This document shows, one piece after another, positions 36,096 to 45,047 of a stretch of DNA of 64,000 bases (positions within the stretch are counted from its first letter, which is position 1; each line of letters opens with the position of its first letter). The DNA is from Duganella levis (lineage in GTDB: Bacteria > Pseudomonadota > Gammaproteobacteria > Burkholderiales > Burkholderiaceae_D): the NCBI RefSeq assembly GCF_009857605.1, contig NZ_WWCT01000005.1:1-64000 (forward strand). The letters run 5' to 3'. A program made the position numbers and the translations under genes. The notes beneath the pieces are model-generated. The model saw only the letters and a program-made list of their open reading frames with translations, searched no databases and was not told the origin of the DNA.

Positions 36096-36812
36096 ATGCG
36101 TATTTTACTTGCCGAAGACGATAGCGTACTGGCCGACGGGCTCACCCGCTCCTTGCGCCAGTCTGGCTACGCCATCGATTGCGTCCGCAACGGGCAAGAG
36201 GCCGACACCGCCCTGTCGACCCAGGAATTCGATTTGCTGATCCTGGACCTGGGCCTGCCCAAGCTGTCCGGGCTGGAGGTGCTGCGCCGCCTGCGCGCGC
36301 GTTCCTCGCTGCTGCCGGTGCTGATCCTGACCGCCGCCGATTCGATCGAGCAGCGCGTCAACGGCCTCGACCTCGGCGCCGACGATTATATGGCCAAACC
36401 GTTTGCCCTGTCGGAACTGGAGGCAAGGGTGCGCGCGCTGGTGCGGCGCGGCGCCGGCGGTGGCGCCACCGTCATCAAGCACGGCCCGCTGAGCTACGAC
36501 CAGGTCGGCCGCAGCGCCTATATTAATGAACAGATGCTGGACTTGTCGGCGCGCGAACTGGGCCTGCTGGAAATCCTGCTGGCCCGCACCGGCCGTCTGG
36601 TGTCGAAAGAACAGCTGGTCGACCACCTGTGCGAATGGGGCGAGGAAGTCAGCAACAACGCCATCGAGGTGTATGTGCACCGGCTGCGCAAGAAGATTGA
36701 AGTGGGCGGCGTGCGCATCGCCACTGTGCGCGGCCTCGGCTACTGCCTGGAGAAATTCAACGAGGCCGCGCGCGCCAGCGCCGAAGCCGAAGCCGGAAAC
36801 GCCAACAAGTGA
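36096..36812 (+). CDS. OmpR-family response regulator (TctD/QseB-like)
   Basis: The 238-residue protein has a receiver domain (phospho-acceptor D51 in LLILDLGLP, acidic pair ED at 7-8, K in YMAKPFALSEL). A winged-helix DNA-binding domain (about 130-225) contains NNAIEVYVHRLRKKIEVGGVRIATVRGLGYCL. Its TGA overlaps the GTG start of the sensor kinase, and both precede a two-subunit sodium symporter. The pair may regulate that transporter in response to its substrate. Confidence 0.93.
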   Translation: MRILLAEDDSVLADGLTRSLRQSGYAIDCVRNGQEADTALSTQEFDLLILDLGLPKLSGLEVLRRLRARSSLLPVLILTAADSIEQRVNGLDLGADDYMAKPFALSELEARVRALVRRGAGGGATVIKHGPLSYDQVGRSAYINEQMLDLSARELGLLEILLARTGRLVSKEQLVDHLCEWGEEVSNNAIEVYVHRLRKKIEVGGVRIATVRGLGYCLEKFNEAARASAEAEAGNANK

Positions 36813-38329
36813 GCGCCGCCCCGGAAGCCGCCGAACCGGAGTATCAGCCGCCCGCCCCTGACGCGGACGAGGACATACAGCATTCCCTGTTCGGCGAAAT
36901 CCTGGACTGGATGCTGGCCCCGCTGCTGCTGCTGTGGCCGATGAGCATCGCCATCACCTACCTGGTCGCCAAGTCGATTGCCAACCAGCCCTTCGACCAT
37001 GCGCTGGAAGACAGCGTGACCGTGCTGGCGCAGCAGGTGCGCTCCGTCGATGGCAAGCTGATCAAGAGCCTCAGCGGCTCGGCGCGCGACATCCTGCGCG
37101 CCGACGACATCGACAACGTCTACTTCCAGATCCAGGGGCCGCAAGGCGAACACATCGACGGCGACCGCGACATGCCGCAGCCGGTGCTGGATGACGAAGA
37201 CAAGACCAGCGCCGGCGGCGTGCGCTTCCGCAACGACGGCATGCATGGCACGCCGGTGCGGGTTGCCTTCGCCTACGTGCAGATCGAGCGCAACGACGGC
37301 AGCACGCCGCAGCTGGCGCTGGTGCAGGTGGCAGAGACGCTGGAGAAGCGCGCGCAGCTGGCCAACGCCATCATCAAGGGCGTGATCCTGCCGCAATTCA
37401 TTGTGCTGCCAGTGGTGCTGGCCCTGGTGTGGTTTGCGCTGGCGCGCGGACTGTCGCCGCTGGCGCAATTGCAGGAGCGCATCCGCGCGCGCAGCTCGGA
37501 AGACCTGAGTCCGATCGCCTCCAACCAGGTGCCGGAGGAAATCTCGCCGCTGGTGCGTTCGCTGAACGAGATGCTGTCGCGGCTGTCTCTCACGATTGAT
37601 ATGCAAAAGCGCTTCATCGCCGACGCCGCCCACCAGATGCGCACGCCGCTGGCCGGTATGCGCATGCAGTCCGAGCTGGCCTTGCGCCAGACCGACAGCG
37701 GCGAAATCCACCGCTCGCTGGAACAGCTGGCCAAGAGCTCGGAAGCGGCGACGCGGCTGGTTAATCAATTGCTGGCCCTGGCGCGCGCCGAGAATCATCC
37801 GCAGACCGGCAGCGTGATGCAGCCGCTAGACCTGCCCGAGCTGGCGCGCACGGTGGTGCAGGACTGGGTGCAAGCCTCGTTCGCCCACAGCATCGACCTT
37901 GGCTTTGAAGCGCCAGTGCTGCCGCTGATTATCACCGGCAATCCGACCATGCTGCGCGAACTGCTGTCCAACCTGATCGACAACGCGTTGCGCTACACGC
38001 CGGCCGGCGGCAGCGTCACCGTGCGGGTGCGCAGCGATGAGCTGGAACACGGCTATCTGGAAGTGGAAGACACTGGTCCCGGCATCGCGCAAGGCGAACG
38101 CGAGCGCGTGTTCGAGCGCTTCTACCGGATTCTCGGTAACACGGCAGAAGGCAGCGGCCTGGGGCTGGCGATTGTGCGCGAGATTGCGCAGCAACACGGC
38201 GCCGAGGTCGACATCTTCAGCAATCCGCGCGCGACGCAGCCCAAGCTGCCGGGTGCGCTGTTCCGCCTGACTTTCCCGTTGCCGCCGGCGCAGCACGATG
38301 ACGAAAACGAACCGCCGTACTATGGATAA
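36809..38329 (+). CDS. Sensor histidine kinase (TctE-like)
   Basis: The 506-residue membrane kinase has TM1 at about residues 33-53, a periplasmic 2CSK_N-type sensor (about 54-187), TM2 at about 190-212 and a HAMP-like linker. The H-box has H275 in DAAHQMRTPLAGMR. N-box ELLSNLIDNALRYTP, G1 DTGPGIAQGERERVFERFYR and G2 GSGLGLAIV are complete. It starts with GTG in a GTGA overlap with the regulator. The stop overlaps the next gene (symporter small subunit), so sensor and transporter are translationally linked. Confidence 0.93.
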   Translation: MSAAPEAAEPEYQPPAPDADEDIQHSLFGEILDWMLAPLLLLWPMSIAITYLVAKSIANQPFDHALEDSVTVLAQQVRSVDGKLIKSLSGSARDILRADDIDNVYFQIQGPQGEHIDGDRDMPQPVLDDEDKTSAGGVRFRNDGMHGTPVRVAFAYVQIERNDGSTPQLALVQVAETLEKRAQLANAIIKGVILPQFIVLPVVLALVWFALARGLSPLAQLQERIRARSSEDLSPIASNQVPEEISPLVRSLNEMLSRLSLTIDMQKRFIADAAHQMRTPLAGMRMQSELALRQTDSGEIHRSLEQLAKSSEAATRLVNQLLALARAENHPQTGSVMQPLDLPELARTVVQDWVQASFAHSIDLGFEAPVLPLIITGNPTMLRELLSNLIDNALRYTPAGGSVTVRVRSDELEHGYLEVEDTGPGIAQGERERVFERFYRILGNTAEGSGLGLAIVREIAQQHGAEVDIFSNPRATQPKLPGALFRLTFPLPPAQHDDENEPPYYG

Positions 38330-38609
38330 ACCACAACCGCCCGCCGCGCCGCAGCTCACGCGCCTACAACACTGGCATAAGACCCGCCGCATGACGGCGC
38401 TGCTGCTGTCGCTGTGGATGCTGACTGGCTTCTGCGCCGCCTTCTTCGCCCGCGAACTGGCCGGCCTGAGTGTGTTCGGCTGGCCGCTGTCGTTCTATCT
38501 GGCGGCGCAGGGGGCGTCGCTGGTCTATCTCGGCATCATCGCGTTCTACGCCTGGCGCATGCGCCGGCTCGATCGCGCCGCGCGCCAGCAACCGGAGCCA
38601 TCCGCTTGA
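38322..38609 (+). CDS. Sodium:solute symporter small subunit (DUF4212 type)
   Basis: The 95-residue protein has two hydrophobic helices (about 30-50 and 58-80) after a Pro-rich cytoplasmic start, with HWHKTRRMTALLLSLWMLTGF typical of the small subunit that accompanies VC_2705-type symporters. It starts at ATG 38322, eight bases before the kinase stop codon. Its TGA overlaps the TTG start of the large subunit. It is probably required for assembly or activity of the large subunit. Confidence 0.88.
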   Translation: MDKPQPPAAPQLTRLQHWHKTRRMTALLLSLWMLTGFCAAFFARELAGLSVFGWPLSFYLAAQGASLVYLGIIAFYAWRMRRLDRAARQQPEPSA

Positions 38610-40660
38610 AGCCACGCACCTTCTTCCAGCGCCTGCGCAGCTATTACGCCATGTTCACCGCCGGCTTCGGCGGCTTCCTGATCGCGCTGGCCGCGCTGGA
38701 GCAGGAAGGCATGCCGCGCGTGTGGATCGGCTACATGTTCATGTTCGCCACCATCGTGCTGTACGCGCTGATCGGCGTCATCAGCCGCACCTCCAACGTG
38801 CTGGAATATTACGTGGCCGGGCGACGCGTGCCGGCCATGTTCAACGGCATGGCCACCGCCGCCGACTGGATCTCGGCCGCCAGCTTCATCAGCCTGGCGG
38901 GCGGCCTCTACCTGCACGGCTTCGACGGCCTGGCCTACATCATGGGCTGGACCGGCGGCTACTGCCTGGTGGCGCTGCTGATCGCGCCCTACCTGCGCAA
39001 GTTCGCCCAGTACACCATCCCCGACTTCCTGGCCGAACGCTACGGCGGCGCCGACGATGCCGAGCGTGGCGGACGCGCCGTGCGCATCCTGGCCGTGATC
39101 GCCACCATCATCGTCTCCTTCACCTACGTGGTGGCGCAGATCTACGCGGTGGGTCTGATCGCCTCGCGCTTCACCGGCGTCGATTTCTCGGTCGGCATCT
39201 TCCTCGGCCTGGCCAGCATCCTGGTGTGTTCCTTCCTCGGCGGCATGCGTGCCATAACCTGGACACAGGTGGCGCAGTACATCATCATCCTGGTGGCGTT
39301 TCTGATTCCGGCCATCTGGCTGTCGGCCAAGCACACCGACAATCCGATCCCGCAAGTGGCCTACGGCAAACTGCTGCCCAAGCTGAGCGCGCGCGAGCAC
39401 GTGTTGCAGGAAGATCCGAAGGAAGCCGAAGTGCGCACCATCTTCCGCCAGCGCGCCGCCGACTACGAGCAGCGCCTCAAGACGCTGCCGTCCTCGTGGG
39501 AAATCGGCCGCGCCGAAGCCCAGCGCAAGCTGGACCACGTCAAGACGCGCAACGCCTCGCTGCTGGAAATCCGCAGCGCCGAGCGCGAACTGGTGGCCTA
39601 TCCGAAAAACGCCGACGAAGCCGAACGCGTGTGGGGCGAAGCGCGCGAACAGAACCTGCAACGGGCCGAACCGATCACGCCGCACGCCACGCCCTACCCC
39701 GGCGATCCGGCCACCTCCGACATCAAGCGCAACAATTTCCTGGCGCTGGTGTTCTGCCTGATGCTGGGCACGGCGGCGCTGCCGCACATTTTGATGCGCT
39801 CCTACACCACGCCGTCGGTGCACGACACCCGCGTCTCGGTGCTGTGGACGCTGTTCTTCATCCTGCTGATCTACCTGACCATTCCGGCGCTGGCGGTGCT
39901 GGTCAAGTACGACATCTACAACTCGCTGGTCGGCACCAACTACGACCACCTGCCCAACTGGGTCTCGTACTGGGCCAATGTGGACAAGCTCAATCCGCTG
40001 TTCAGCATTAATGACGTCAACCATGACGGCGTGGTGCAGCTGGCCGAAATCACCATCGACGCCGACGTGCTGGTGCTGGCCACGCCGGAAATCGCCGGCC
40101 TGCCCTACGTCATCTCGGGACTGGTGGCGGCCGGCGGCCTGGCGGCGGCGCTGTCCACCGCCGACGGCCTGTTGCTGGCCATCTCCAACGCGTTGTCGCA
40201 CGACGTGTATTACAAACTGGTGGACCGCAGCGCCTCCACCCAAAAGCGCGTGACGATTTCCAAACTGCTGTTGCTGGCGGTGGCCTTCATCGCCGCCTAT
40301 GCCGCCTCGACCAAGCCGGGCGATATTTTGTCGCTGGTGGGTGCGGCCTTCTCGCTGGCCGGCTCGACGCTGTTCCCGGCGCTGGTGCTGGGCGTGTTCT
40401 GGAAGCGCGCCAACCACCACGGCGCGGTGGCCGGCATGACGGTCGGCTTCCTGGTGTGCGTCTACTATATGCTGCACACCAATCCGATCCTGGGCGGCGG
40501 CGCGGCGTATCAGTGGTTCCACATCGCGCCGATTTCAGCCGGCATCTTCGGCGTGCCAGCCGGCTTGCTGACCGTGATCGTGATCAGCCTGCTGACGCCG
40601 GCGCCAGGACCGCGCGCGGCGGCGCTAGTCGATTACATCCGCGCGCCGGAGCAACATTAA
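38606..40660 (+). CDS. Sodium:solute symporter large subunit (VC_2705/ActP-like) with insert and EF-hand-type loop
   Basis: This 684-residue SSS-family transporter has about 13 membrane helices and the family motifs NGMATAADWISAASFISLAGGLY and GGLAAALSTADGLLLAISNALSHD. The nearest characterised group carries acetate or similar short acids. Two departures are visible. Residues about 257-375 form a long charged, helix-rich insert in a loop. Residues 470-481, DVNHDGVVQLAE, fit an EF-hand calcium loop. TTG 38606 is chosen because it overlaps the small-subunit stop and follows GGAG; an upstream start would lie inside that gene. The substrate is unknown. Confidence 0.88.
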   Translation: MKPRTFFQRLRSYYAMFTAGFGGFLIALAALEQEGMPRVWIGYMFMFATIVLYALIGVISRTSNVLEYYVAGRRVPAMFNGMATAADWISAASFISLAGGLYLHGFDGLAYIMGWTGGYCLVALLIAPYLRKFAQYTIPDFLAERYGGADDAERGGRAVRILAVIATIIVSFTYVVAQIYAVGLIASRFTGVDFSVGIFLGLASILVCSFLGGMRAITWTQVAQYIIILVAFLIPAIWLSAKHTDNPIPQVAYGKLLPKLSAREHVLQEDPKEAEVRTIFRQRAADYEQRLKTLPSSWEIGRAEAQRKLDHVKTRNASLLEIRSAERELVAYPKNADEAERVWGEAREQNLQRAEPITPHATPYPGDPATSDIKRNNFLALVFCLMLGTAALPHILMRSYTTPSVHDTRVSVLWTLFFILLIYLTIPALAVLVKYDIYNSLVGTNYDHLPNWVSYWANVDKLNPLFSINDVNHDGVVQLAEITIDADVLVLATPEIAGLPYVISGLVAAGGLAAALSTADGLLLAISNALSHDVYYKLVDRSASTQKRVTISKLLLLAVAFIAAYAASTKPGDILSLVGAAFSLAGSTLFPALVLGVFWKRANHHGAVAGMTVGFLVCVYYMLHTNPILGGGAAYQWFHIAPISAGIFGVPAGLLTVIVISLLTPAPGPRAAALVDYIRAPEQH

Positions 40661-40734
40661 TATACATTTATGATGTGGCGCATTTGGCAAGCTAGTGCTA
40701 TTGTGCCTTGGTTACTTATTTTATAACAAGGCAT

Positions 40735-42753
40735 ATGCGCTTCCACCACTTTTTGCGCGCCCTGGCTGTAGCCGGCGCGTTCCTGTGCGGCCACTCCCAG
40801 GCCGCCGACGCGGCCAAACCCCTGCCGCCGATCGCAGACTTCTTCAGCAATCCCGAATTCACCGGCGCCCTCCTGTCGCCGAGCGGCAAATACCTGGCGG
40901 TGAAGGTCAGCAACAAGAATAGTAAACGCGACATGCTCGGTGTAGTTGATCTGACCACCAACGCGGTCAAGGTCGTCGGCAACTTCAGCGATGCCGACAT
41001 TGGCGCCTACCAATGGGTCAACGACGAGCGGCTGGTGTTCGCCGCCACCGACCGCGACCTGGCACAGGGCGACATGCGCTATGCCCCCGGCCTGTACGCC
41101 ATCAACCGCGACGGCAGCAAGTTCCGCCAACTGGCGATGCGCAACGGCCAGCCCTTCATCACCAACGGCTCCAGCCTGACCTCGCGCGATCTGCTGCCAT
41201 GGCACACCTATCTCATGCCACAGGCCGGCGCCCAGGACTCAGAATACATCTACGTCCAGGACCGCATCTTTAGCAGCAGCGGCGAGTACTTGTACACCAA
41301 TCTGCTCAAGCTGAACACGCTCAATGGCCGCGTCAACGGTTCGGTCAAACGGCCGGGCGACAGCTACTTCTGGCTGCTGGACAACAAGGGCGAACCGCGC
41401 CTGACCATGACCAGCGACAAGGGCGGCACCAACAGCGTGTACTACCGCGATCCAGCCAACGACGAGTGGCGCAAGCTGACCGACTTCGAACGCTACACCG
41501 GCCACGGCGGCGCCTTCCGCCCCGTGTCGTTCGGCCCGGACGGCACCTTCTACGTGGTCAGTCATGCGCCCGGCAAGGATACGACGGCCGTATTCACCTA
41601 CGACATCGCTGCCGGCAAGATGTCCGACAAGCCGCTGGTGGCACTGGACGGCTATGACTTCAGCGGCAACATGATTGTGCGCGACAACAAGCTGCTCGGC
41701 GTCAACCACCTGACCGATGCATGGGGCACCAGCTGGACTGATCCCGCCATGAAAGCCCTGCAGGAGAAGATCGACAAGATGCTGCCCAACACCGTCAACC
41801 AATTGACGCTGCCGGCGCGGCGGGAAACGCCCTGGGTGCTGGTGACCGCGTTTGCCGACATCTGGCCCAAGCGCACCATGTTGTACAACACCGAAACCGA
41901 CAAGCTGACGCTGGTTGGCGCGGCGTTCTCGAACATCGACCCTAACCAGATGGCGCGCAAGGATCTGGTGCACTATAAGGCGCGCGACGGCTTGAGCATC
42001 CCGGCCTGGCTGACGCTGCCGAAAGGCGAAGGCAAAAACCTGCCGCTGATCGTGCTGGTGCACGGCGGCCCATGGGTGCGTGGCGGCAAGTGGGAGTGGG
42101 ATCCGGAAGCGCAATTCCTGGCCTCGCGCGGCTATGCCGTGCTGGAACCGGAGTACCGCGGCAGCACCGGCTACGGCGCGCGCCTGTACCGCGCCGGCTT
42201 CAAACAATGGGGCCTGAAAATGCAGGACGACATCACCGACGGCACCCGCTGGGCGATCGACAAAGGCTACGCTGACGCCAAGCGCATCTGCATCGCCGGC
42301 GCCAGCTACGGTGGCTACGCCACGCTGATGGGCCTGATCAAGGAACCCAACCTGTACAAATGCGGCGTCGAGTGGGTGGGCGTCAGCGATATCAACCTGA
42401 TGTACACCGGCAGCTGGTTCTATGCCTCCGACTTCACCGATGACTACAAACGCTACGGCATGCCGGTGATGATCGGTGATCAGGAAAAGGATGCGGAACA
42501 GTTGAAAGCCACCTCGCCGCTGCTGCGCGCCAGCGAAGTCAAGCAGCCGCTGCTGATGGCTTACGGCGGCGCCGACACCCGCGTACCACTGCCGCACGGC
42601 ACCAAGTTCTACAAGGCAGTCAAGGAAACCAACCCGAATGTCGAGTGGATCGAGTACGAGGAAGAAGGCCACGGCTGGAAGCTGCCGAAGAACCGCATCG
42701 ACTTCTGGGGCAAGGTGGAGAAATTCCTCGACAAGAATATCGGCGCGCAGTAA
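40735..42753 (+). CDS. Exported S9-family (prolyl oligopeptidase/DPP-like) peptidase
   Basis: The 672-residue protein has a signal peptide (residues 1-27, ending QAADA), a seven-blade-type propeller region and a C-terminal peptidase domain. The catalytic triad is S524 (GASYGGYATLMG), D614 (GGADTRVP) and H646 (EEGHGW). Most bacterial relatives release dipeptides or act on acylated peptides in the periplasm. ATG 40735 has AAGG upstream; a GTG at 40708 would precede the signal peptide and is less likely. Confidence 0.9.
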   Translation: MRFHHFLRALAVAGAFLCGHSQAADAAKPLPPIADFFSNPEFTGALLSPSGKYLAVKVSNKNSKRDMLGVVDLTTNAVKVVGNFSDADIGAYQWVNDERLVFAATDRDLAQGDMRYAPGLYAINRDGSKFRQLAMRNGQPFITNGSSLTSRDLLPWHTYLMPQAGAQDSEYIYVQDRIFSSSGEYLYTNLLKLNTLNGRVNGSVKRPGDSYFWLLDNKGEPRLTMTSDKGGTNSVYYRDPANDEWRKLTDFERYTGHGGAFRPVSFGPDGTFYVVSHAPGKDTTAVFTYDIAAGKMSDKPLVALDGYDFSGNMIVRDNKLLGVNHLTDAWGTSWTDPAMKALQEKIDKMLPNTVNQLTLPARRETPWVLVTAFADIWPKRTMLYNTETDKLTLVGAAFSNIDPNQMARKDLVHYKARDGLSIPAWLTLPKGEGKNLPLIVLVHGGPWVRGGKWEWDPEAQFLASRGYAVLEPEYRGSTGYGARLYRAGFKQWGLKMQDDITDGTRWAIDKGYADAKRICIAGASYGGYATLMGLIKEPNLYKCGVEWVGVSDINLMYTGSWFYASDFTDDYKRYGMPVMIGDQEKDAEQLKATSPLLRASEVKQPLLMAYGGADTRVPLPHGTKFYKAVKETNPNVEWIEYEEEGHGWKLPKNRIDFWGKVEKFLDKNIGAQ

Positions 42754-42809
42754 AGATCGCGCTATAGTCTCGGTGCAGCAAGCCTTTCTACAATCACGGA
42801 GGAGCGCGC

Positions 42810-44024
42810 ATGGCATCGGGAAAAATTCTGGTCGCACAGGGAGGCGGGCCGACCGCCGTCATCAACCAATCGCTGGCGGGGGTGGTGCTGGAAGCGCGCC
42901 GCTTCCGCGACGTCAACCGGGTCTACGGCGCGATGCACGGCGTGCGCGGCATCGTCAACGAAGACCTGGTCGACCTGACCCGCGAAACCAGCCAGAACCT
43001 GGAACTGGTGGCGGCCACGCCCTCCTCCGCGCTGGGCTCGACCCGCGACAAGCCGGACCAGGCCTATTGCGCCGAAATTTTCAAGGTGCTGCGCGCGCAC
43101 GAGATCGAACAGTTCTACTACATCGGCGGCAACGATTCGTCGGACACCGTGCGCATCGTCAGCGAACAGGCGCAGGCCGCCAACTACGCGCTGCGCTGCA
43201 TCCACATTCCCAAGACCATCGACAACGACCTGGTGGGCAGTGACCATACGCCGGGCTTCCCGTCGGCCGCGCGCTTTGTGGCGCAGGCGTTTGCCGGCGC
43301 CAATCTGGACAACGCCGCCTTGCCGGGCGTGTACGTGGGCGTGGTGATGGGCAGGCACGCCGGCTTCCTCACGGCCGCCTCGGCGCTGGGCAAAAAGTTC
43401 CCGGACGATGGCCCGCACCTGATCTATCTGCCGGAGCGGGTGTTTTCGCTGGAGCAGTTCCTGGCGGATGTGAAAGCCACCTACGAACGCTACGGCCGCT
43501 GCGTGATCGCCGTGTCGGAAGGCATCCATGACGCTGGCGGTGAAGCCATTGCCTCCTTGCTGGCCAAGGAAGTGGAGCGCGACGCGCATGGCAATGTGCA
43601 ACTGTCCGGCACCGGTGCGCTGGCCGATTTGCTGTGCGATGAAATCAAGGCCAAGCTCGGCATCAAACGCGTGCGCGGCGACACCTTCGGCTACTTGCAG
43701 CGCTCCTTCATCGGCTGCGTGTCGGACATCGACCAGCGCGAGGCGCGCGAAGTCGGCGAGAAGGCCGTGCAGTTCGCCATGTGGGGCGACCGCGACGGCT
43801 CGGTGGCGATCAAGCGCACCGGCTTCTACTCGGTCGACTACGAACTGCTGCCGCTGACCACCGTGGCCGGCAAGACGCGCGTCATGGAAGACGAGTTCAT
43901 CAGCGCCAGCGGCACCGACGTCACCGACGCCTTCCGCATGTATCTGCGTCCCCTGCTCGGCGCCGGCATGCCGGACGCCTTCCGCCTGCGCCCCGCGCCG
44001 GTGGCGAAAATTCTCAAGCGCTAA
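42810..44024 (+). CDS. pfp: 6-phosphofructokinase, PPi-dependent type
   Basis: The 404-residue enzyme interconverts fructose-6-phosphate and fructose-1,6-bisphosphate using PPi, working in both glycolysis and gluconeogenesis. PPi specificity is read from G107-N108-D109-S110 (Asp replacing the ATP-enzyme Gly) and from K135 in PKTIDND (Gly in ATP-PFK). GGGPTAVIN near the start and PGFPSAARF follow the family. It has its own ribosome site (GGAGG before ATG). ATP-dependent PFK is not in this window. Confidence 0.93.
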   Translation: MASGKILVAQGGGPTAVINQSLAGVVLEARRFRDVNRVYGAMHGVRGIVNEDLVDLTRETSQNLELVAATPSSALGSTRDKPDQAYCAEIFKVLRAHEIEQFYYIGGNDSSDTVRIVSEQAQAANYALRCIHIPKTIDNDLVGSDHTPGFPSAARFVAQAFAGANLDNAALPGVYVGVVMGRHAGFLTAASALGKKFPDDGPHLIYLPERVFSLEQFLADVKATYERYGRCVIAVSEGIHDAGGEAIASLLAKEVERDAHGNVQLSGTGALADLLCDEIKAKLGIKRVRGDTFGYLQRSFIGCVSDIDQREAREVGEKAVQFAMWGDRDGSVAIKRTGFYSVDYELLPLTTVAGKTRVMEDEFISASGTDVTDAFRMYLRPLLGAGMPDAFRLRPAPVAKILKR

Positions 44025-44249
44025 TCCTGTCAGGCCGCGTCCTTACGCCCAGGATGCATAGTGATCATAGTTCCTCCGATGCCGATTAGACGCTCATTTG
44101 TCATCGTAGCAGATACCGGCATCGTCACAGACATCGATCTGGAAGACCTGCATCGCCATGGCGGTGCTAGACGCCATTAGGGGTTACTGTCTTTTACCGT
44201 ACCCTGACCGCCGCGCGGCGTCAGCTGTGACAACACTCAACCGGACGGT

Positions 44250-44597
44250 CTAGCACTTCACCTCGGAAAAATGGGCGCAGAATTCCAGTTTCTGTTTTGC
44301 TGTGGCGCTGTTAAACGGCGCCAGCGCCTTCTGATAGGCGGTCTGGTAGGCCGCGCGGATTTGCGGATTCTTGCTGTCCCGGATTGCTGCCACACTTTTC
44401 TCCGCGTCGGCAACCGACATGCCGCAGCTCATGCTCGTCAGGATGCTCTGTTTGTAAAACGCCGTTTTTTCCGGCGCGAGCTCCGTGCAGATCTTGAGGT
44501 AGGCATCCAGCATCCCCGCGGCCTCATAGGTCGAAGGACCATCGGCCCTGGCGGACAAAGCCAGGCAGGCAAGCAGCATTAAAGAGTACGCTTTCAT
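44250..44597 (-). CDS. Small exported cysteine-containing protein of unknown function
   Basis: The 115-residue protein has a signal peptide (residues 1-18, ARA-D). The mature part is helical with four cysteines (in LKICTEL, SMSCGMS, LEFCAHF and the C-terminal KC), consistent with two disulfides in the periplasm. No family is recognised. It stands alone between PPi-PFK and another small secreted protein. The 225-base gap before it (44025-44249) holds no gene that I can support. Confidence 0.65.
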   Translation of the reverse strand: MKAYSLMLLACLALSARADGPSTYEAAGMLDAYLKICTELAPEKTAFYKQSILTSMSCGMSVADAEKSVAAIRDSKNPQIRAAYQTAYQKALAPFNSATAKQKLEFCAHFSEVKC

Positions 44598-44767
44598 GTG
44601 GTTTTAATGCTCCGGCGTGGTTGACGGTAAAGTGTAATCCGCCCAGCGGACACAATGGCGCACGACAGTCGGATACGCCAATTTACCGCGCTTTACGCCG
44701 CCTTGACCGCAGCTAACAAGCGCCAGCAGCACAATGGCGGCTCACGCATTGTTATCAGGAGTAGTTC

Positions 44768-45031
44768 ATGAAGTTGATGAAGCATTGGATGCTGTGGTCG
44801 GCGCTGGCCGGTTGCATGCTGAGCGCGTCCGCGCAGAATAATCCGCCACCGGACGGTCCGCCGCCAGGTCCACCGCCGGAAGCGGTGGCCGCCTGCAAAG
44901 GCAAGGTCGAGGGTGACAAGGTGCAGTTCACCGGCCATCGCGGCGACACCGTCAGCGGCGTCTGCCACAAGCACGGCGACGTCATGGCCGCCATGCCGGA
45001 AGGCGGTCCACCGCCGCCACCGCCGCGCTGA
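44768..45031 (+). CDS. Small Pro-rich exported protein of unknown function
   Basis: The 87-residue protein has a signal peptide (ending SASA-Q) followed by a Pro/Gly run (PPPDGPPPGPPP). A short globular core AACKGKVEGDKVQFTGHRGDTVSGVCHKHGD has two cysteines, and it ends in a second Pro run. Small secreted proteins with this ACxGK...GDTVSGxC pattern occur in Oxalobacteraceae (general recollection only). The ribosome site is CAGGAG, nine bases before ATG. Function unknown. Confidence 0.65.
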   Translation: MKLMKHWMLWSALAGCMLSASAQNNPPPDGPPPGPPPEAVAACKGKVEGDKVQFTGHRGDTVSGVCHKHGDVMAAMPEGGPPPPPPR

Positions 45032-45047
45032 TCGCCTGCCGCCGGCG

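Noticed and set aside
38546..40522. 658-codon open frame on the minus strand opposite the symporter
   Set aside because: It is an antisense shadow of a high-GC gene: rich in His, Gln, Arg and Gly with no domain pattern, while the plus strand has a full transporter.
41239..42837. 532-codon minus-strand frame opposite the S9 peptidase
   Set aside because: The plus strand carries a complete catalytic triad and signal peptide; the minus frame has no recognisable feature.
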